From: Shewanella ulleungensis
GTDB lineage: Bacteria; Pseudomonadota; Gammaproteobacteria; Enterobacterales; Shewanellaceae
Direction of reading: 5' to 3'
Length of the DNA: 64,000 nucleotides
Assembly (NCBI RefSeq): GCF_014648315.1
Contig: NZ_BMQW01000005.1
Span: forward strand, 124,001 to 188,000
Under the pieces are notes generated by a model, which made no database searches, had not been told where the DNA came from, and saw only the letters and a program-made list of their open reading frames with translations. Made by a program: the position numbers and the translations under genes. This document shows, one piece after another, positions 25,763 through 34,985 of this stretch. Each line of letters starts with the position of its first letter. The stretch's first letter is position 1.

Positions 25763-26428
25763 ATGTTTCAGGTTAGGCGATTCCTATTTCTAGCTGTTTT
25801 GGGAGTTACTGCGTGTGCTCATGTTGTTGTGGAAGAGAGGTTAGTACCATCCACAACAGAATGGGAAAGAGTAGTGGATACAAATAATTATAACCCCAAG
25901 GAAATCTCACATATTTTAGATATGGGTAAAGTAGAGTTATATGTTTATTTGAACCACTATCAAACCAGCTACAGAGGTTCGGAAGTCATTGGTTTGGAAG
26001 TAAGCAAAGAACCCAACCCTAACTTAGATAAAGGAAATGTTTTTGTCATAAAAATGGGTGTTAGAGGAAGGGTAAATACTCAGGAATACTCTTTTTCACC
26101 GTATAATGTTTCGGTGGAATTAAATGGTGCTAAGTCAAGCATGAAATACCAACCAATTACTGTTCTTAAAACTGAACGATCAGTTGTTTGTGATTTCGAC
26201 TATGATGGTCAAGCTTGGGGCACGAATAGTGAGAAAATGGAAAATAAGATCTTAAATATTTCCAAAGCAAAAGTAGATGATAAGTTTGACTGCTTTAATT
26301 TAGTTTATGAGTTAGATAACCCAAAACTTAATAAATTATCAATAAGCTTTGAAAATACTTTGCTTCCGTTGAATAAAAAAAAGATTTATTTTAATCCTAA
26401 AAAAATAAAATGGATTCGTAGTAATTAA
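25763..26428 (+). CDS. Lipoprotein of unknown function
   Basis: This 221-residue protein has a lipoprotein signal with the box GVTAC (Cys at residue 18). The mature part is Lys- and Asn-rich with alternating short hydrophobic stretches (YVYLNHYQTSYRG, FVIKMGVRGRV), consistent with a beta-sandwich. Two Cys (in VVCDFDYDG and FDCFN) may pair. I do not recognise a family. AAAGGAAC lies about 11 bp upstream of the ATG. It follows the RAYT-linked repeat directly and is AT-rich, like other orphan genes here. Confidence 0.6.
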   Translation: MFQVRRFLFLAVLGVTACAHVVVEERLVPSTTEWERVVDTNNYNPKEISHILDMGKVELYVYLNHYQTSYRGSEVIGLEVSKEPNPNLDKGNVFVIKMGVRGRVNTQEYSFSPYNVSVELNGAKSSMKYQPITVLKTERSVVCDFDYDGQAWGTNSEKMENKILNISKAKVDDKFDCFNLVYELDNPKLNKLSISFENTLLPLNKKKIYFNPKKIKWIRSN

Positions 26429-27068
26429 CTGAATAAAGTCAGATTTACTTTTTTATTTCAACCACCCACAGTAGTTGCCCGAAGGTTTGGCTTCTTTGGG
26501 AGCAAAGCAAACACTAACGAAAACCAGCGGGAGCTGGTTTTCTTTTTTTCTGGCGTTTGGGGTTTGCGCTTCGCTTCCTTTGGGTTGGTGCCAAAGCGAG
26601 CAGGCGCTTGTGGGCTAGTTGAGTTTAATCAGTCCTGTTCGACTTATACTTCATTATGATTAAAGTTTTAGATGCACAAATTAGCGCTTTTAAAGGTCCA
26701 TAATTATTGACTTACTTCAACTTCAATCATATAGTCAATGTCAGTTAGCAATTGCAGGCTTTGAAGGTTTTTATCTCTGCAAGTAAATGAATTTAAACGA
26801 CTATTTTAACTATTTAATTCGAGAGTCTGGGTTCCTCTTTATTACAAACAAGCTATCCCTTCGCAAGATTTAAGACAAAGACGAAAAAGTATCATCAGGC
26901 ATTGCAGATAAAACGAAACATTGGTTGGATAACGATGTACTATTGTTCAGAATATGAGTGACTCCATTTTAATCGTCCATTGTTGATCGAATACGTCACG
27001 ATACTTATTATCTATAATTTAACTGCCCATAATGAATAACGACATATATTCTTAGAGAGCGTCTTTAG
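26429..27068. other. 640-bp intergenic region with terminator and repeat debris
   Basis: It contains a terminator (26518-26549). A GC-richer stretch from 26551 to 26620 can fold (CCTTTGG ... CCAAAG). At 26828-26870 a sequence GGGTTCCTCTTTATTACAA..CAAGCTATCCCT also occurs at 18472-18512. No gene is supported. Confidence 0.65.
26518..26549 (+). terminator. Terminator downstream of the lipoprotein gene
   Basis: GAAAACCAGC and GCTGGTTTTC surround a 4-nt loop (GGGA) and are followed by a run of seven T. Confidence 0.85.
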
Positions 27069-27593
27069 ATGGAACCTAAATACGAAAACTACAGCTTTGA
27101 AGAGCTTCTAGATGTGCGAAAACATATCGACAAAGATGCTTTTCCTGAACGCTCGGAAAAACTAGAGATTGAGATCAAACTAAGGCAATCGATACCTAAA
27201 CGTATCAGTACAGTGGATACTGTTACTATCATTGATATTGAAGATACTGGCGTACATTTAAAAATCATAAAAAAAACTGAGGACTGCTTTCTGTTCCAAC
27301 TATCCATAACTTATAACTTCATCATTTCTTATCAAAAAACATGGTATGAAATGGAGTTTAGTAAATTAGCATTGTTAACCCTCATAAATGATCTGCGTGA
27401 AGGCAATCAATCTTGGCATGGAAACAGCAACATTTGGTCAGCTAACAAAATTTTTATCAAAAAGCTCAATCATCCTTTTCACTTTAGGGATGTTCGTTTG
27501 TACAGACGTTGGTTTATCCTTGGATTTAATATTGTACCCACAAGCTTATCAGGCAATTTGTTAGGTGTGCTGTATCGCGTCGAGAGCGAATAA
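27069..27593 (+). CDS. Uncharacterised protein with a conserved YEN-YSxEEL N-terminus
   Basis: This 174-residue protein begins MEPKYENYSFEELLDVRKHIDK..FPERSEKLEIEI. The short helical motif is found at the start of many unrelated-looking Shewanella and Vibrio proteins. The rest has no recognised domain; a hydrophobic patch near residues 95-105 is too short for a membrane segment. It is probably cytoplasmic. A purine-rich GAGAG lies upstream of the ATG. It sits alone among mobile-element debris. Confidence 0.55.
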   Translation: MEPKYENYSFEELLDVRKHIDKDAFPERSEKLEIEIKLRQSIPKRISTVDTVTIIDIEDTGVHLKIIKKTEDCFLFQLSITYNFIISYQKTWYEMEFSKLALLTLINDLREGNQSWHGNSNIWSANKIFIKKLNHPFHFRDVRLYRRWFILGFNIVPTSLSGNLLGVLYRVESE

Positions 27594-28001
27594 AAAAGGG
27601 TTTTCGTTAACATTATCATGCGACTATTAAATTCTGACTCAGAGCGACTTAAACGCTATTGTATTAAAATCCATGCTTCATGAGACGAAAAATAGATATT
27701 TCACCCTTGAGTTTCTCTTATCACAAGTGACACATTTCAATCATACATACTGACAAGCAAATACCATCAAAGTAAATATAGATGGTATAAACGATAAAAC
27801 GGCAAAGGGAGAATACATTGGTTGTTATTAATACATCACCTTCACCGAAGGGTGAATATGTTATTTTACTGAATTAACATGGCCATATATGGCTTCGTTT
27901 TTGTTCGGTAAAGGCGATTTGACATTTACTGATGGTGCTGGGGCAGGCATTAGTACTGGTTTAAACGTCGGTTATGCTGCCTATTTTTTTGTAAATCATA
28001 C
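27594..28001. other. Intergenic region with possible decayed gene
   Basis: No complete gene is seen in 408 bp. A 46-codon frame (27889-28029) reads MASFLFGKGDLTFTDGAGAGISTGLNVGYAAYFFVNHTW. The composition is protein-like, it has no ribosome binding site and it overlaps the next gene; it may be a fragment of a larger lost gene. Confidence 0.4.
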
Positions 28002-28283
28002 ATGGCTTATTGGACGGGGATTCTTTTGATTTTTACAATATTTTGTGTGCTTGGCTTTCTAGTTTTGATGTATTTAGAAGGTATTTTCGCATCCCAGATT
28101 CATGCTAGATTGGCACTTCAAGATAGCAAAATAACACTTGAAGATGTCAAGTCAGCAATTAAGTCTGGCAACAAATATAGTGGGCTAATCAGCAGCGAAG
28201 AATATAAAAAAATGACTTTCTTTAAGAGGATAAGGATTTTTCTGATACTTTTATTCTTGATATCTTTCATATTTGTTAACTGA
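28002..28283 (+). CDS. Small membrane protein, two helices
   Basis: This 93-residue protein has hydrophobic segments at about residues 4-24 and 77-92. They flank a charged 50-residue central region (QDSKITLEDVKSAIKSGNKYSG). No family is recognised. There is no clear ribosome binding site, so it may depend on upstream translation. The IS3-type remnant starts within about 10 bp of its stop codon. Confidence 0.45.
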   Translation: MAYWTGILLIFTIFCVLGFLVLMYLEGIFASQIHARLALQDSKITLEDVKSAIKSGNKYSGLISSEEYKKMTFFKRIRIFLILLFLISFIFVN

Positions 28284-28285
28284 AC

Positions 28286-28669
28286 ACATATCTCTAAGCG
28301 CATGACGAGAAGATTAGTTGAGAAAGCATTTTTGAAGGCTTACCGCTTGCGAAAACCACCAAAGGGCTTAGTGTTTCATCGCGATAGAGGTTCTCAATAT
28401 ACCAGCAAAGGCTATCGGCGCTTATTAACCAAATTTGACTGCCGAGCAAGCATGGGGGACGTCGGAGCGTGTTGGTACAATACTGTTGTGGAGCGATTTT
28501 TTGGTAGTTTGAAACACGATTGGTTATTAAAACATATGCGTGATGATGTGGCGAAATATATGAAATATTACAATGTAGAACGGCTGCACTCGGCAAATGC
28601 TGATCAGTCACCGATTGATTTTGAAATTTCTTTTAGAAAAGTGTCCGGTTGGACTTGACCAGAACAGAA
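28286..28669 (+). pseudogene. IS3-family transposase (orfB) 3' remnant
   Basis: The frame 28302-28658 encodes the second half of a DDE integrase-type transposase. It has LVFHRDRGSQYTS (second catalytic Asp), MGDVGACWYNTVVERFFGSLKHDW (catalytic Glu) and YYNVERLHSA near the end. The first catalytic Asp and all of orfA are missing. In-frame homology may extend a few codons upstream (HISKRM). The stop is followed by TGACCAGAACA, a plausible right terminal inverted repeat; no left end is found. It cannot transpose by itself. Confidence 0.85.
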
Positions 28670-28867
28670 TATGCTGCCCTAAAAACAGTACAAAAAATGG
28701 CTGCTATAGGTTTTCTTGATGCTGCTATGACTATCGCTGCACCTCCTTCAAGATTAGCTACAGTAACTCCAAATCAATTGTCAACTTCTGCAGAATGGGT
28801 GATACAAAGAAGTATTTACGCCAAAGAGTTTTGGAAGCCTAAAACTAAAGCATTGCCTACAAAATAA
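28670..28867 (+). pseudogene. 3' remnant of a gene cut by the IS
   Basis: Directly after the IS end an open frame reads EYAALKTVQKMAAIGFLDAAMTI..ATVTPNQLSTSAEWVIQ and stops at 28865-28867. It has no start or ribosome binding site of its own in frame outside IS sequence. It therefore looks like the C-terminal 66 codons of a disrupted protein. I do not recognise the family. The next gene begins 19 bp later. Confidence 0.5.
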
Positions 28868-28886
28868 ATATGAGGGGCGAAAAATT

Positions 28887-29333
28887 TTGTCAAACTACTT
28901 AAATAAAAACTCATTGGCTAGCGGGTTATTTGTAACGTTCCTGTATGTTGTAGCTGGAATAATCTCACTTACTTTTGACTATGAACTTTACTCATTTTTT
29001 TATTATGTGTTCTTAGCTATAACTTTAGGATATTGGATGTTTAACAAAAGTAACAATGAGGAGCAATCACTTAAATTTGCATCTCATTATTCATTATTCT
29101 TGTTTGGATATTGGGTTTTTTTTCTGGATTTTATTTATAAAAAACCATTTCAAAATATCAATTCAGTGTTATTTATTTTGTTCTCAGCCATTGCTGGTTT
29201 TAATGTGTATTTAAATTTAAGGGCGAGTCCTCCTAAGAATGTGCTTTTAGAGTACATAGCTATCAGTATATGTTTATTGGCTATTGTAGTTTCTTTTTTA
29301 CTATTTTTATTTGGTTTGGTAGGTTTTTTCTAA
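28887..29333 (+). CDS. Polytopic membrane protein, possible immunity protein
   Basis: This 148-residue, very hydrophobic protein has five likely membrane segments (about residues 11-29, 35-50, 66-84, 91-108 and 121-146). It starts with TTG, with GAGGGG 9 bp upstream. No family is recognised. It follows closely on the C-terminal remnant of another gene. The pattern of a truncated 3' end plus a small membrane protein is seen where toxin tips and membrane immunity proteins have been displaced, but this is only a layout argument. Confidence 0.5.
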   Translation: MSNYLNKNSLASGLFVTFLYVVAGIISLTFDYELYSFFYYVFLAITLGYWMFNKSNNEEQSLKFASHYSLFLFGYWVFFLDFIYKKPFQNINSVLFILFSAIAGFNVYLNLRASPPKNVLLEYIAISICLLAIVVSFLLFLFGLVGFF

Positions 29334-29840
29334 AGTAAACAAGGCTATATATGGACGCTCCCGGTGAGTCAAGATAATACTCTGCTCACCGAAGTTTTTT
29401 TTGGCCTTAGTTTTCTATACAACATTCTCACTCTTATCGTTGCTTTTGATGTGCTCATTTACCGCTAGAAGCGGTGGTACTGTCCTGATGTTTATACAGC
29501 AGTGGACTTAACATTAAAGCTGCATCCCTAATGAAATCCGTACCACATTGAGTCATCTCATAAAAAATGAACGCAAGTATTGTTAGCTCAAACAACGGTG
29601 ACTCATCTTATTTTTTTATTAGCACTGTGCTTTTCAATACACCCTCAACAAGGAGCAACGAGAAAGCCTTATGAAAAATGATGAGACTTTATAGTATTTG
29701 TAACATCTAAACCTAGGGTTAATATTTATAAAAAATTCTTATCCCTTCTAGACATCAAAGGCAAAAGACTGAAAATATAACAGAGCCTCTTTGTTTCTGA
29801 TGGTCAGACATTTAGCTTAAACGTTCTCGGTCTGTCAATA
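29334..29840. other. 507-bp intergenic region
   Basis: It contains a terminator at 29362-29402 for the membrane protein and otherwise no gene, repeat or RNA that I can recognise. It marks the right edge of the mobile-element-rich region. Confidence 0.55.
29362..29402 (+). terminator. Terminator
   Basis: CGGTGAG and CTCACCG form a stem around a 16-nt loop, followed three bases later by eight T. Confidence 0.8.
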
Positions 29841-30965
29841 TTATTGCGTTGGGACTAAGGCTTCTATCAAATGTGGTCGCCATTGCTTAGTATTATTATC
29901 ATATGCACCAAAACTCGATGAGTATTCCCAATATGCCCAACTGATGTTCCGTTTTTCTGCTTCGCGTGCAATAAAAGCTGTCCAAGCTTTTTGCTGCTTA
30001 GCATCCGAATAGCGTGAATAGACGCCAAACTCACCCAAATAAATTTCAAAACCACGATTCGCTTTCGAGTTCCAACGAGTCATATTATCCAATAACGTGA
30101 TTAACGGTGCGGTTTCGCTTTCTGTACCTAGCCACGTCGTTCCGATCCATTTGTTTGAACCATTAACCCATTTAGCTCCTTGGTGCGTAAAATGAAAGGG
30201 TTTATAATTGTGCACTGTAATAATGGTATTATATTTATTTGCGTAGTGTGGCAATGACAATTTAGGTAAGGTATCTGGTACATTCCAATAAGCAGTACCT
30301 ACCATAACGATACGTTGAGTATTATATGTGTATGGGATAGTGGAATCGCCCCAAATAACTGTCAATAAACGTTCAACAATGTCGTTCCAATCATTGTAAT
30401 GAATACTGTCTTTCGGTTCGTTTAATAGTTCAAAAATTAAATCCGTTCTTGAATATTTAGCAAGTGGAAACTGCGCATTAATTTGTGTCCAAATACCTTC
30501 TAAACGTAAAATATGCGACACTCTTTCGTCGCCTGTAGCACGCATCAATTCGTCATAGTGGTGTACGTTGATAATCGCTTTAAGCCCAGCGTTATTAGCC
30601 CATCCGACAACCTCTTTAATACGACTCATAAATGCAGAATCTATCGTATAAGGAAAGGCTTGCTCAGCATGAGCGCTCCAGCGGATAGGAATTCTTACGT
30701 TTTTAAAACCTGCTTTGGCTATTATTTTAAAATCATCTTCTACCAGGACTTTACCACCTGTCCAACTCCCCTCATAAGGCGCTTCTAAGTAATTGCCAAC
30801 GTTTATTCCTCTGCCTAATTGTGTTTGGGCTAAGCCACCACTAATATTCCAAGAATACAAATCATTATAATAATGACTAGATAATACAACAGGAGTAGAC
30901 GCTGAAGTGTTATTGATATTAGTGTTTCCACAACCCAATAAAATTGACATTATTAAAAGCAACAT
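29841..30965 (-). CDS. GH5-type glycoside hydrolase (cellulase-like) lipoprotein
   Basis: This 374-residue protein has a lipoprotein signal (MSILLGC) and then a GH5 (beta/alpha)8 barrel. Motifs seen are GRGINVGNYLEAP, FKNVRIPIRWS, AIINVHHYDE, FELLNEPKD (acid/base Glu), IITVHNYKPFHFT, YLGEFGVY (nucleophile Glu) and WAYWEYSSSFG. It should cleave a beta-linked glucan or mannan at the outer membrane. The start at 30965 fits the lipobox; the frame runs back to 31169 without a ribosome binding site. No sugar transporter or regulator is nearby, so it acts as an orphan enzyme. Confidence 0.88.
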   Translation of the reverse strand: MLLLIMSILLGCGNTNINNTSASTPVVLSSHYYNDLYSWNISGGLAQTQLGRGINVGNYLEAPYEGSWTGGKVLVEDDFKIIAKAGFKNVRIPIRWSAHAEQAFPYTIDSAFMSRIKEVVGWANNAGLKAIINVHHYDELMRATGDERVSHILRLEGIWTQINAQFPLAKYSRTDLIFELLNEPKDSIHYNDWNDIVERLLTVIWGDSTIPYTYNTQRIVMVGTAYWNVPDTLPKLSLPHYANKYNTIITVHNYKPFHFTHQGAKWVNGSNKWIGTTWLGTESETAPLITLLDNMTRWNSKANRGFEIYLGEFGVYSRYSDAKQQKAWTAFIAREAEKRNISWAYWEYSSSFGAYDNNTKQWRPHLIEALVPTQ

Positions 30966-31519
30966 TATAGGCTCTACATATCTACCTATAAATAAGCATG
31001 TTGATTTAACTGTTCTGCAAGTACAATTAAGCACTAATTGAATAATATTCCTTTGCGCGAATCCTATTACCTCAATGTTGTAAATACTTACTCCATATTG
31101 TAAAGGCGAAATATTGTAGAAAGAGGCTGTACTTTTAACACTGTTAGTTATTCGCTTTAATATAAACATCGTTTATCACCAATAAATAATAACTCAAAAC
31201 CAAATTAACAATTCACAATCTATCAATATTTTACGGTAGTGACGATTAAAGCCTAATCACCAACTTACTATATCAATATTGAGACGCAACGCATTTAATT
31301 TTAGACCCTATGGACCGATTTATGATTTTCATGGTTTAAATTTAAGTGAACTTATTATTACATTAGCCCCTTAACGACAAAATATTCATCACATCATTGA
31401 TCATTTTTAAAGGCTTTCTTTGGCTTCAATGTTACGTTATCGTCTGATTTATCGCTTCATTAACATGATACGTAGCTTGGGCCTCTAGACCTGACACACA
31501 CACCTTAGGAATTGAAACG
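30966..31519. other. Intergenic region between GH5 and NTF2-like genes
   Basis: These 554 bp between divergent genes are AT-rich and hold no supported gene. The left 200 bp are the open but unlikely N-terminal extension of the GH5 frame. Promoters for both genes must lie here, but none is distinctive. Confidence 0.45.
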
Positions 31520-31978
31520 ATGAAAAAAATCTACCTGGTTTTATTGGCTTTTTTCTCAATACCTTCATTTGCTGATGACATGGAGTTGGCAGAGACGATG
31601 AAAGCGCTTGATACGGCGGTGTTTGACTCATTTAACCATTGCCAAAAACCGCAAGAGCTAGATAAGCACGCAAGCTTCTTTGCAGCTGATGTTGAGTTTT
31701 ATCATGATAACGGTGGTGTCACCTGGGACCGCGCTAGCATGATCGCCAATACTCAAAACAATGCTTGTGGGCATTACAGCCGCAAATTGGTTGACGGCTC
31801 TTTTAGTGTGCACCCCATTAAAGATTTTGGTGCCATTACTGAAGGCGTACATGTATTTTGTCAAAATGAAACCAACAAATGCGAAGGTGAAGCTGACTTT
31901 GTCATGATTTGGCGTAAAGTAGACAATAAGTGGGAAATCACTCGAGTATTAAGTTACGGCCACCGTAAAAATAACTAA
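31520..31978 (+). CDS. Exported NTF2-like (DUF4440/SnoaL-type) protein
   Basis: The 152-residue precursor has a signal peptide (cleavage after SFA, residue 18). A cone-shaped NTF2-like domain follows: an N-terminal helix pair (MKALDTAVFDSFNHCQ), HASFFAADVEFYHDNGGVTWDRASMI and a final FVMIWRKVDNKWEITRVLSYGH. Two Cys pairs are possible in the periplasm. Such proteins often have no assigned substrate. Twelve bp separate it from a DUF1499 lipoprotein, so they form an operon. Confidence 0.8.
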   Translation: MKKIYLVLLAFFSIPSFADDMELAETMKALDTAVFDSFNHCQKPQELDKHASFFAADVEFYHDNGGVTWDRASMIANTQNNACGHYSRKLVDGSFSVHPIKDFGAITEGVHVFCQNETNKCEGEADFVMIWRKVDNKWEITRVLSYGHRKNN

Positions 31979-31990
31979 AGGACGATGATA

Positions 31991-32449
31991 ATGTATAAAA
32001 AAATAACCATAATATCACTCAGCATGATGCTATTAATGGGCTGCTCTGGCACTGTACCCACCTTAGGTGTCACCGCAGGGAAATTAACGCCATGCCCAGA
32101 TTCGCCTAACTGCGTTAATAGCCAGCAAGCAACTATAGATGAAGAGCATTACATTGAACCGATTGAATTTAGTGGCACATCTCAACAAGCTCAAGTGAGC
32201 CTATTGCACGTATTAAAAGCGGCTGAGCGAGCTGATATTGTAGTGGTGGAAGATAATTATATTCGGGTTGAATTTACTTCGCAGATTATGCGCTTTGTTG
32301 ACGATGTTGAGTTTTACTTTCCTTCTGTTGAGTCAGGTAAAATCATAATTCAGGTAAGATCAGCCTCACGTGTTGGCCACTCAGACTTTGGAGTTAACCG
32401 TGAGCGAATTGAACAGATTAGAAGCGAGTTTAACGCGTTACCACAGTAA
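31991..32449 (+). CDS. DUF1499 family lipoprotein
   Basis: This 152-residue protein has the lipobox LLMGC (Cys at residue 18) and the DUF1499 motif CPDSPNCVNSQ. Its C-terminus, FVDDVEFYFP..SGKIIIQVRSASRVGHSDFGVNRERIEQIR, is highly characteristic. The function is unknown. AAAGGA lies 8 bp before ATG 31991; an ATG at 31985 is too close to it. It is co-transcribed with the NTF2-like gene. Confidence 0.88.
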   Translation: MYKKITIISLSMMLLMGCSGTVPTLGVTAGKLTPCPDSPNCVNSQQATIDEEHYIEPIEFSGTSQQAQVSLLHVLKAAERADIVVVEDNYIRVEFTSQIMRFVDDVEFYFPSVESGKIIIQVRSASRVGHSDFGVNRERIEQIRSEFNALPQ

Positions 32450-32636
32450 TAAACTGCAGTATTAAAACAGTAGTTACACTTCCCTTGGCGCAGTTAATTC
32501 ATTCTTTAAATTGCGCCAATCAAATGCTCTTTAAACAATTATAATACTAAATAAACAGCATAACTGTGCCCATTTTGTCATATAATCATTATCCGAGTGG
32601 CGTATTGTTAAATGTTATTCTAACCATGGGCAATGA

Positions 32637-34205
32637 ATGAATTTAAAAACTCTACCAAGCAACAACCAATCAAACGTTAGAATGCAAAGACGCTCTAAAG
32701 TTGATTTACTGCTTGGTGTGTCTTTTATCATTACTATGATTATCTTGTCTTTTGCATTTGACATTGAGTTTGTCGAATCGCTTTATCAGTTAACTAGAGA
32801 CCATGAAGACTGGGAGTTAGACGAGCTCATTTTCAGTTTTTTATGGATAGCGATAACAGCTACCATATACGGTATTAGGCGTGTGCTTGATATTAGAACC
32901 ATTAATAAAGAAATTACCTTCCACGCTTATTACGACTCTATCACTGGGCTGCCTAACCGCAGTTTAGCTCAGTACCAATTAGAAAAGTCATTGTATTCGG
33001 CTCAACGTTCATCCCTCACTATCTGTGTTATTTTTTTAGATTTAGACAACTTTAAAGATGTTAACGATACATATGGTCATGATTCTGGTGACTTGCTAAT
33101 CAAAAAAGTGGGAAAGCGCTTAGCTTCCATAGTCAGAAATAATGAAATAGTTGCGAGACTTGGCGGAGATGAATTTTTAATCATTGCTGAGTTTCCTAAA
33201 AACTCCGCAAATATACAGACGCTAATAAGCCGTATAGAAACCTGTCGTGAAGAACCATTTGATATCAATGGTATCAGTATCTCCGTTGGTTTTAGTATCG
33301 GCGTAGCACTTTCACCTCAACATGGGACTTCAGTACATGAGTTAATGGTTGCTGCTGATAGTGCGATGTACGAAGCAAAGAAAAATAAATTAATTTCGGC
33401 CTGTTACTACACAGATGAGATTGGTAAAAAGATTGTTGAGCGTTACCGATTGTCTTCACAACTTAAGCAGGCCATAAAAAGTAATAACTTATATTTAGTT
33501 TACCAACCTATTGTTTGTTCAGTGTCTGGAGATATCAAAGGCTATGAAGCCCTTACTCGTTGGAATTTAGATGGTACACACATTAATCCAGAGGTGATCA
33601 TTTCGCTTGCTGAAGATATAGGTGTATCAGAGGACTTTTTTGAATGGCTATTGAACACTGCGTTACAAGAGTCAGCACTTTTTGTAGGGTATGGTCAATT
33701 TATCGCTATTAATGTTTCAGTGAGGCAATTTTTAGATACTAGTTTCCTAAGCAACACTAAACATATAATTGATAAGCATCTTGGTTGCAACATTGAATTT
33801 GAGATCACCGAAAGCTCATTAATTGTTGATTTTAAAGAAACAATAAATAAAATCAATGCGTTAAGTGCTCTCAATGTTAAAGTTATGATTGACGATTTTG
33901 GTACCGGTTACTCATCTTTAAGTCGACTCAAACATCTCAATGTAGACAAGATTAAAATTGATAGGGAGTTTTTAAGTGATGCTTGTCACGATCCTAAAAG
34001 CGCTAAAATTTATGAGGCAATTGTAGATATCGCTCACAAACTCGATATTAATGTTGTAGCTGAAGGAATTGAAACCCTAGAACAACGAGCCTTTTTAAAA
34101 CAATTTAATCCAATTTATATGCAAGGGTATTTATTCCAAAAGCCACAAATTAGTCGTGAACAAACACCCGAGCATATCATTCGTAAAATGGTAATCGATC
34201 ACTAA
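32637..34205 (+). CDS. GGDEF-EAL dual-domain c-di-GMP enzyme
   Basis: This 522-residue protein has two N-terminal membrane helices (about residues 23-43 and 63-82), a GGDEF domain (about 95-250) and an EAL domain (about 265-515). The cyclase motif RLGGDEF is intact. The phosphodiesterase motifs YEALTRW, DDFGTGYSSL and AEGIE are intact as well. The inhibitory I-site is RNNE instead of RxxD, so product inhibition may be weak. There is almost no periplasmic sensor, only about 19 residues between the helices. It can in principle make and break c-di-GMP. Confidence 0.93.
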   Translation: MNLKTLPSNNQSNVRMQRRSKVDLLLGVSFIITMIILSFAFDIEFVESLYQLTRDHEDWELDELIFSFLWIAITATIYGIRRVLDIRTINKEITFHAYYDSITGLPNRSLAQYQLEKSLYSAQRSSLTICVIFLDLDNFKDVNDTYGHDSGDLLIKKVGKRLASIVRNNEIVARLGGDEFLIIAEFPKNSANIQTLISRIETCREEPFDINGISISVGFSIGVALSPQHGTSVHELMVAADSAMYEAKKNKLISACYYTDEIGKKIVERYRLSSQLKQAIKSNNLYLVYQPIVCSVSGDIKGYEALTRWNLDGTHINPEVIISLAEDIGVSEDFFEWLLNTALQESALFVGYGQFIAINVSVRQFLDTSFLSNTKHIIDKHLGCNIEFEITESSLIVDFKETINKINALSALNVKVMIDDFGTGYSSLSRLKHLNVDKIKIDREFLSDACHDPKSAKIYEAIVDIAHKLDINVVAEGIETLEQRAFLKQFNPIYMQGYLFQKPQISREQTPEHIIRKMVIDH

Positions 34206-34236
34206 CCATTATCAATAACATGGCTAAAAAGTGACT

Positions 34237-34833
34237 TTACTTAGCAAACTTATCAGCCATTAACTCGAGTCTATCTTGCCCCCAGAAAGGTTCATCTAAA
34301 TAGATATAAGTTGGCACGCCAAGTAATCCTTTTTCGATGGCGTCAGTGGTGTTTGCCTCATATATGTTATCGATACCACTCGATAATGCCTGCTGTATCA
34401 CATTGTCAGCATCAACGTTAATTGAGGTCAGGATCTGCTGAATGACGGTTACATCAGCTATATTTTGCTCTTGTGCCCAGCATGCCGCCATTACATTGGC
34501 AACAAACTCACTTGGGTCTTTGCCCATTTGTTGTAACACAATGGTACATCTATCGGCCAAACTTGGATCTGCTGGGAAAAAAGCAGGATGAAGATTAAGG
34601 GGTAATTGGCGTTTTTTAGACCATCGCGCCAGTTCAATCAAACGATAATCTTGCCTTGCTTGTGGGCGTTGCTTTACCGGTAATACACCCAATACCGCGA
34701 ACAATTTAGCCAGCTTTATCGGTTTGTAGTTAATGGCTTTTTGATGTTGATTTGCCATTACATTAAAGGTTTGGTGGCCTAAATAGGCGTAGGGAGACAG
34801 ATTAGTAAAGTAATAATCAATTGCAGTTTTCAT
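34237..34833 (-). CDS. DsbA-fold 2-hydroxychromene-2-carboxylate isomerase-like protein
   Basis: This 198-residue cytoplasmic protein has the kappa-GST/HCCA isomerase thioredoxin fold with a helical insert. The start IDYYFTNLSPYAYLGHQ has a Ser (SPY) at the catalytic glutathione position instead of Cys. Later come HPAFFPADPSLADR and GLLGVPTYIYLDEPFWGQDRLELM, in which VPT is the cis-proline loop. It is likely a glutathione-dependent isomerase or transferase with unknown substrate. The start could also be ATG 34842. Confidence 0.8.
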   Translation of the reverse strand: MKTAIDYYFTNLSPYAYLGHQTFNVMANQHQKAINYKPIKLAKLFAVLGVLPVKQRPQARQDYRLIELARWSKKRQLPLNLHPAFFPADPSLADRCTIVLQQMGKDPSEFVANVMAACWAQEQNIADVTVIQQILTSINVDADNVIQQALSSGIDNIYEANTTDAIEKGLLGVPTYIYLDEPFWGQDRLELMADKFAK

Positions 34834-34985
34834 AATTAGCATGACCTATTTTATGACGGTGATGAACGTGATGGCGTAAAACATTAAGTAATAACAACCG
34901 TTTGAAGTTAACTTGCAAATCCCTTTAAGGTCTAGTGATCTTTTGTGAGCAAATGTTGTATGAACACGAGTCTGCAGAAAATAGC

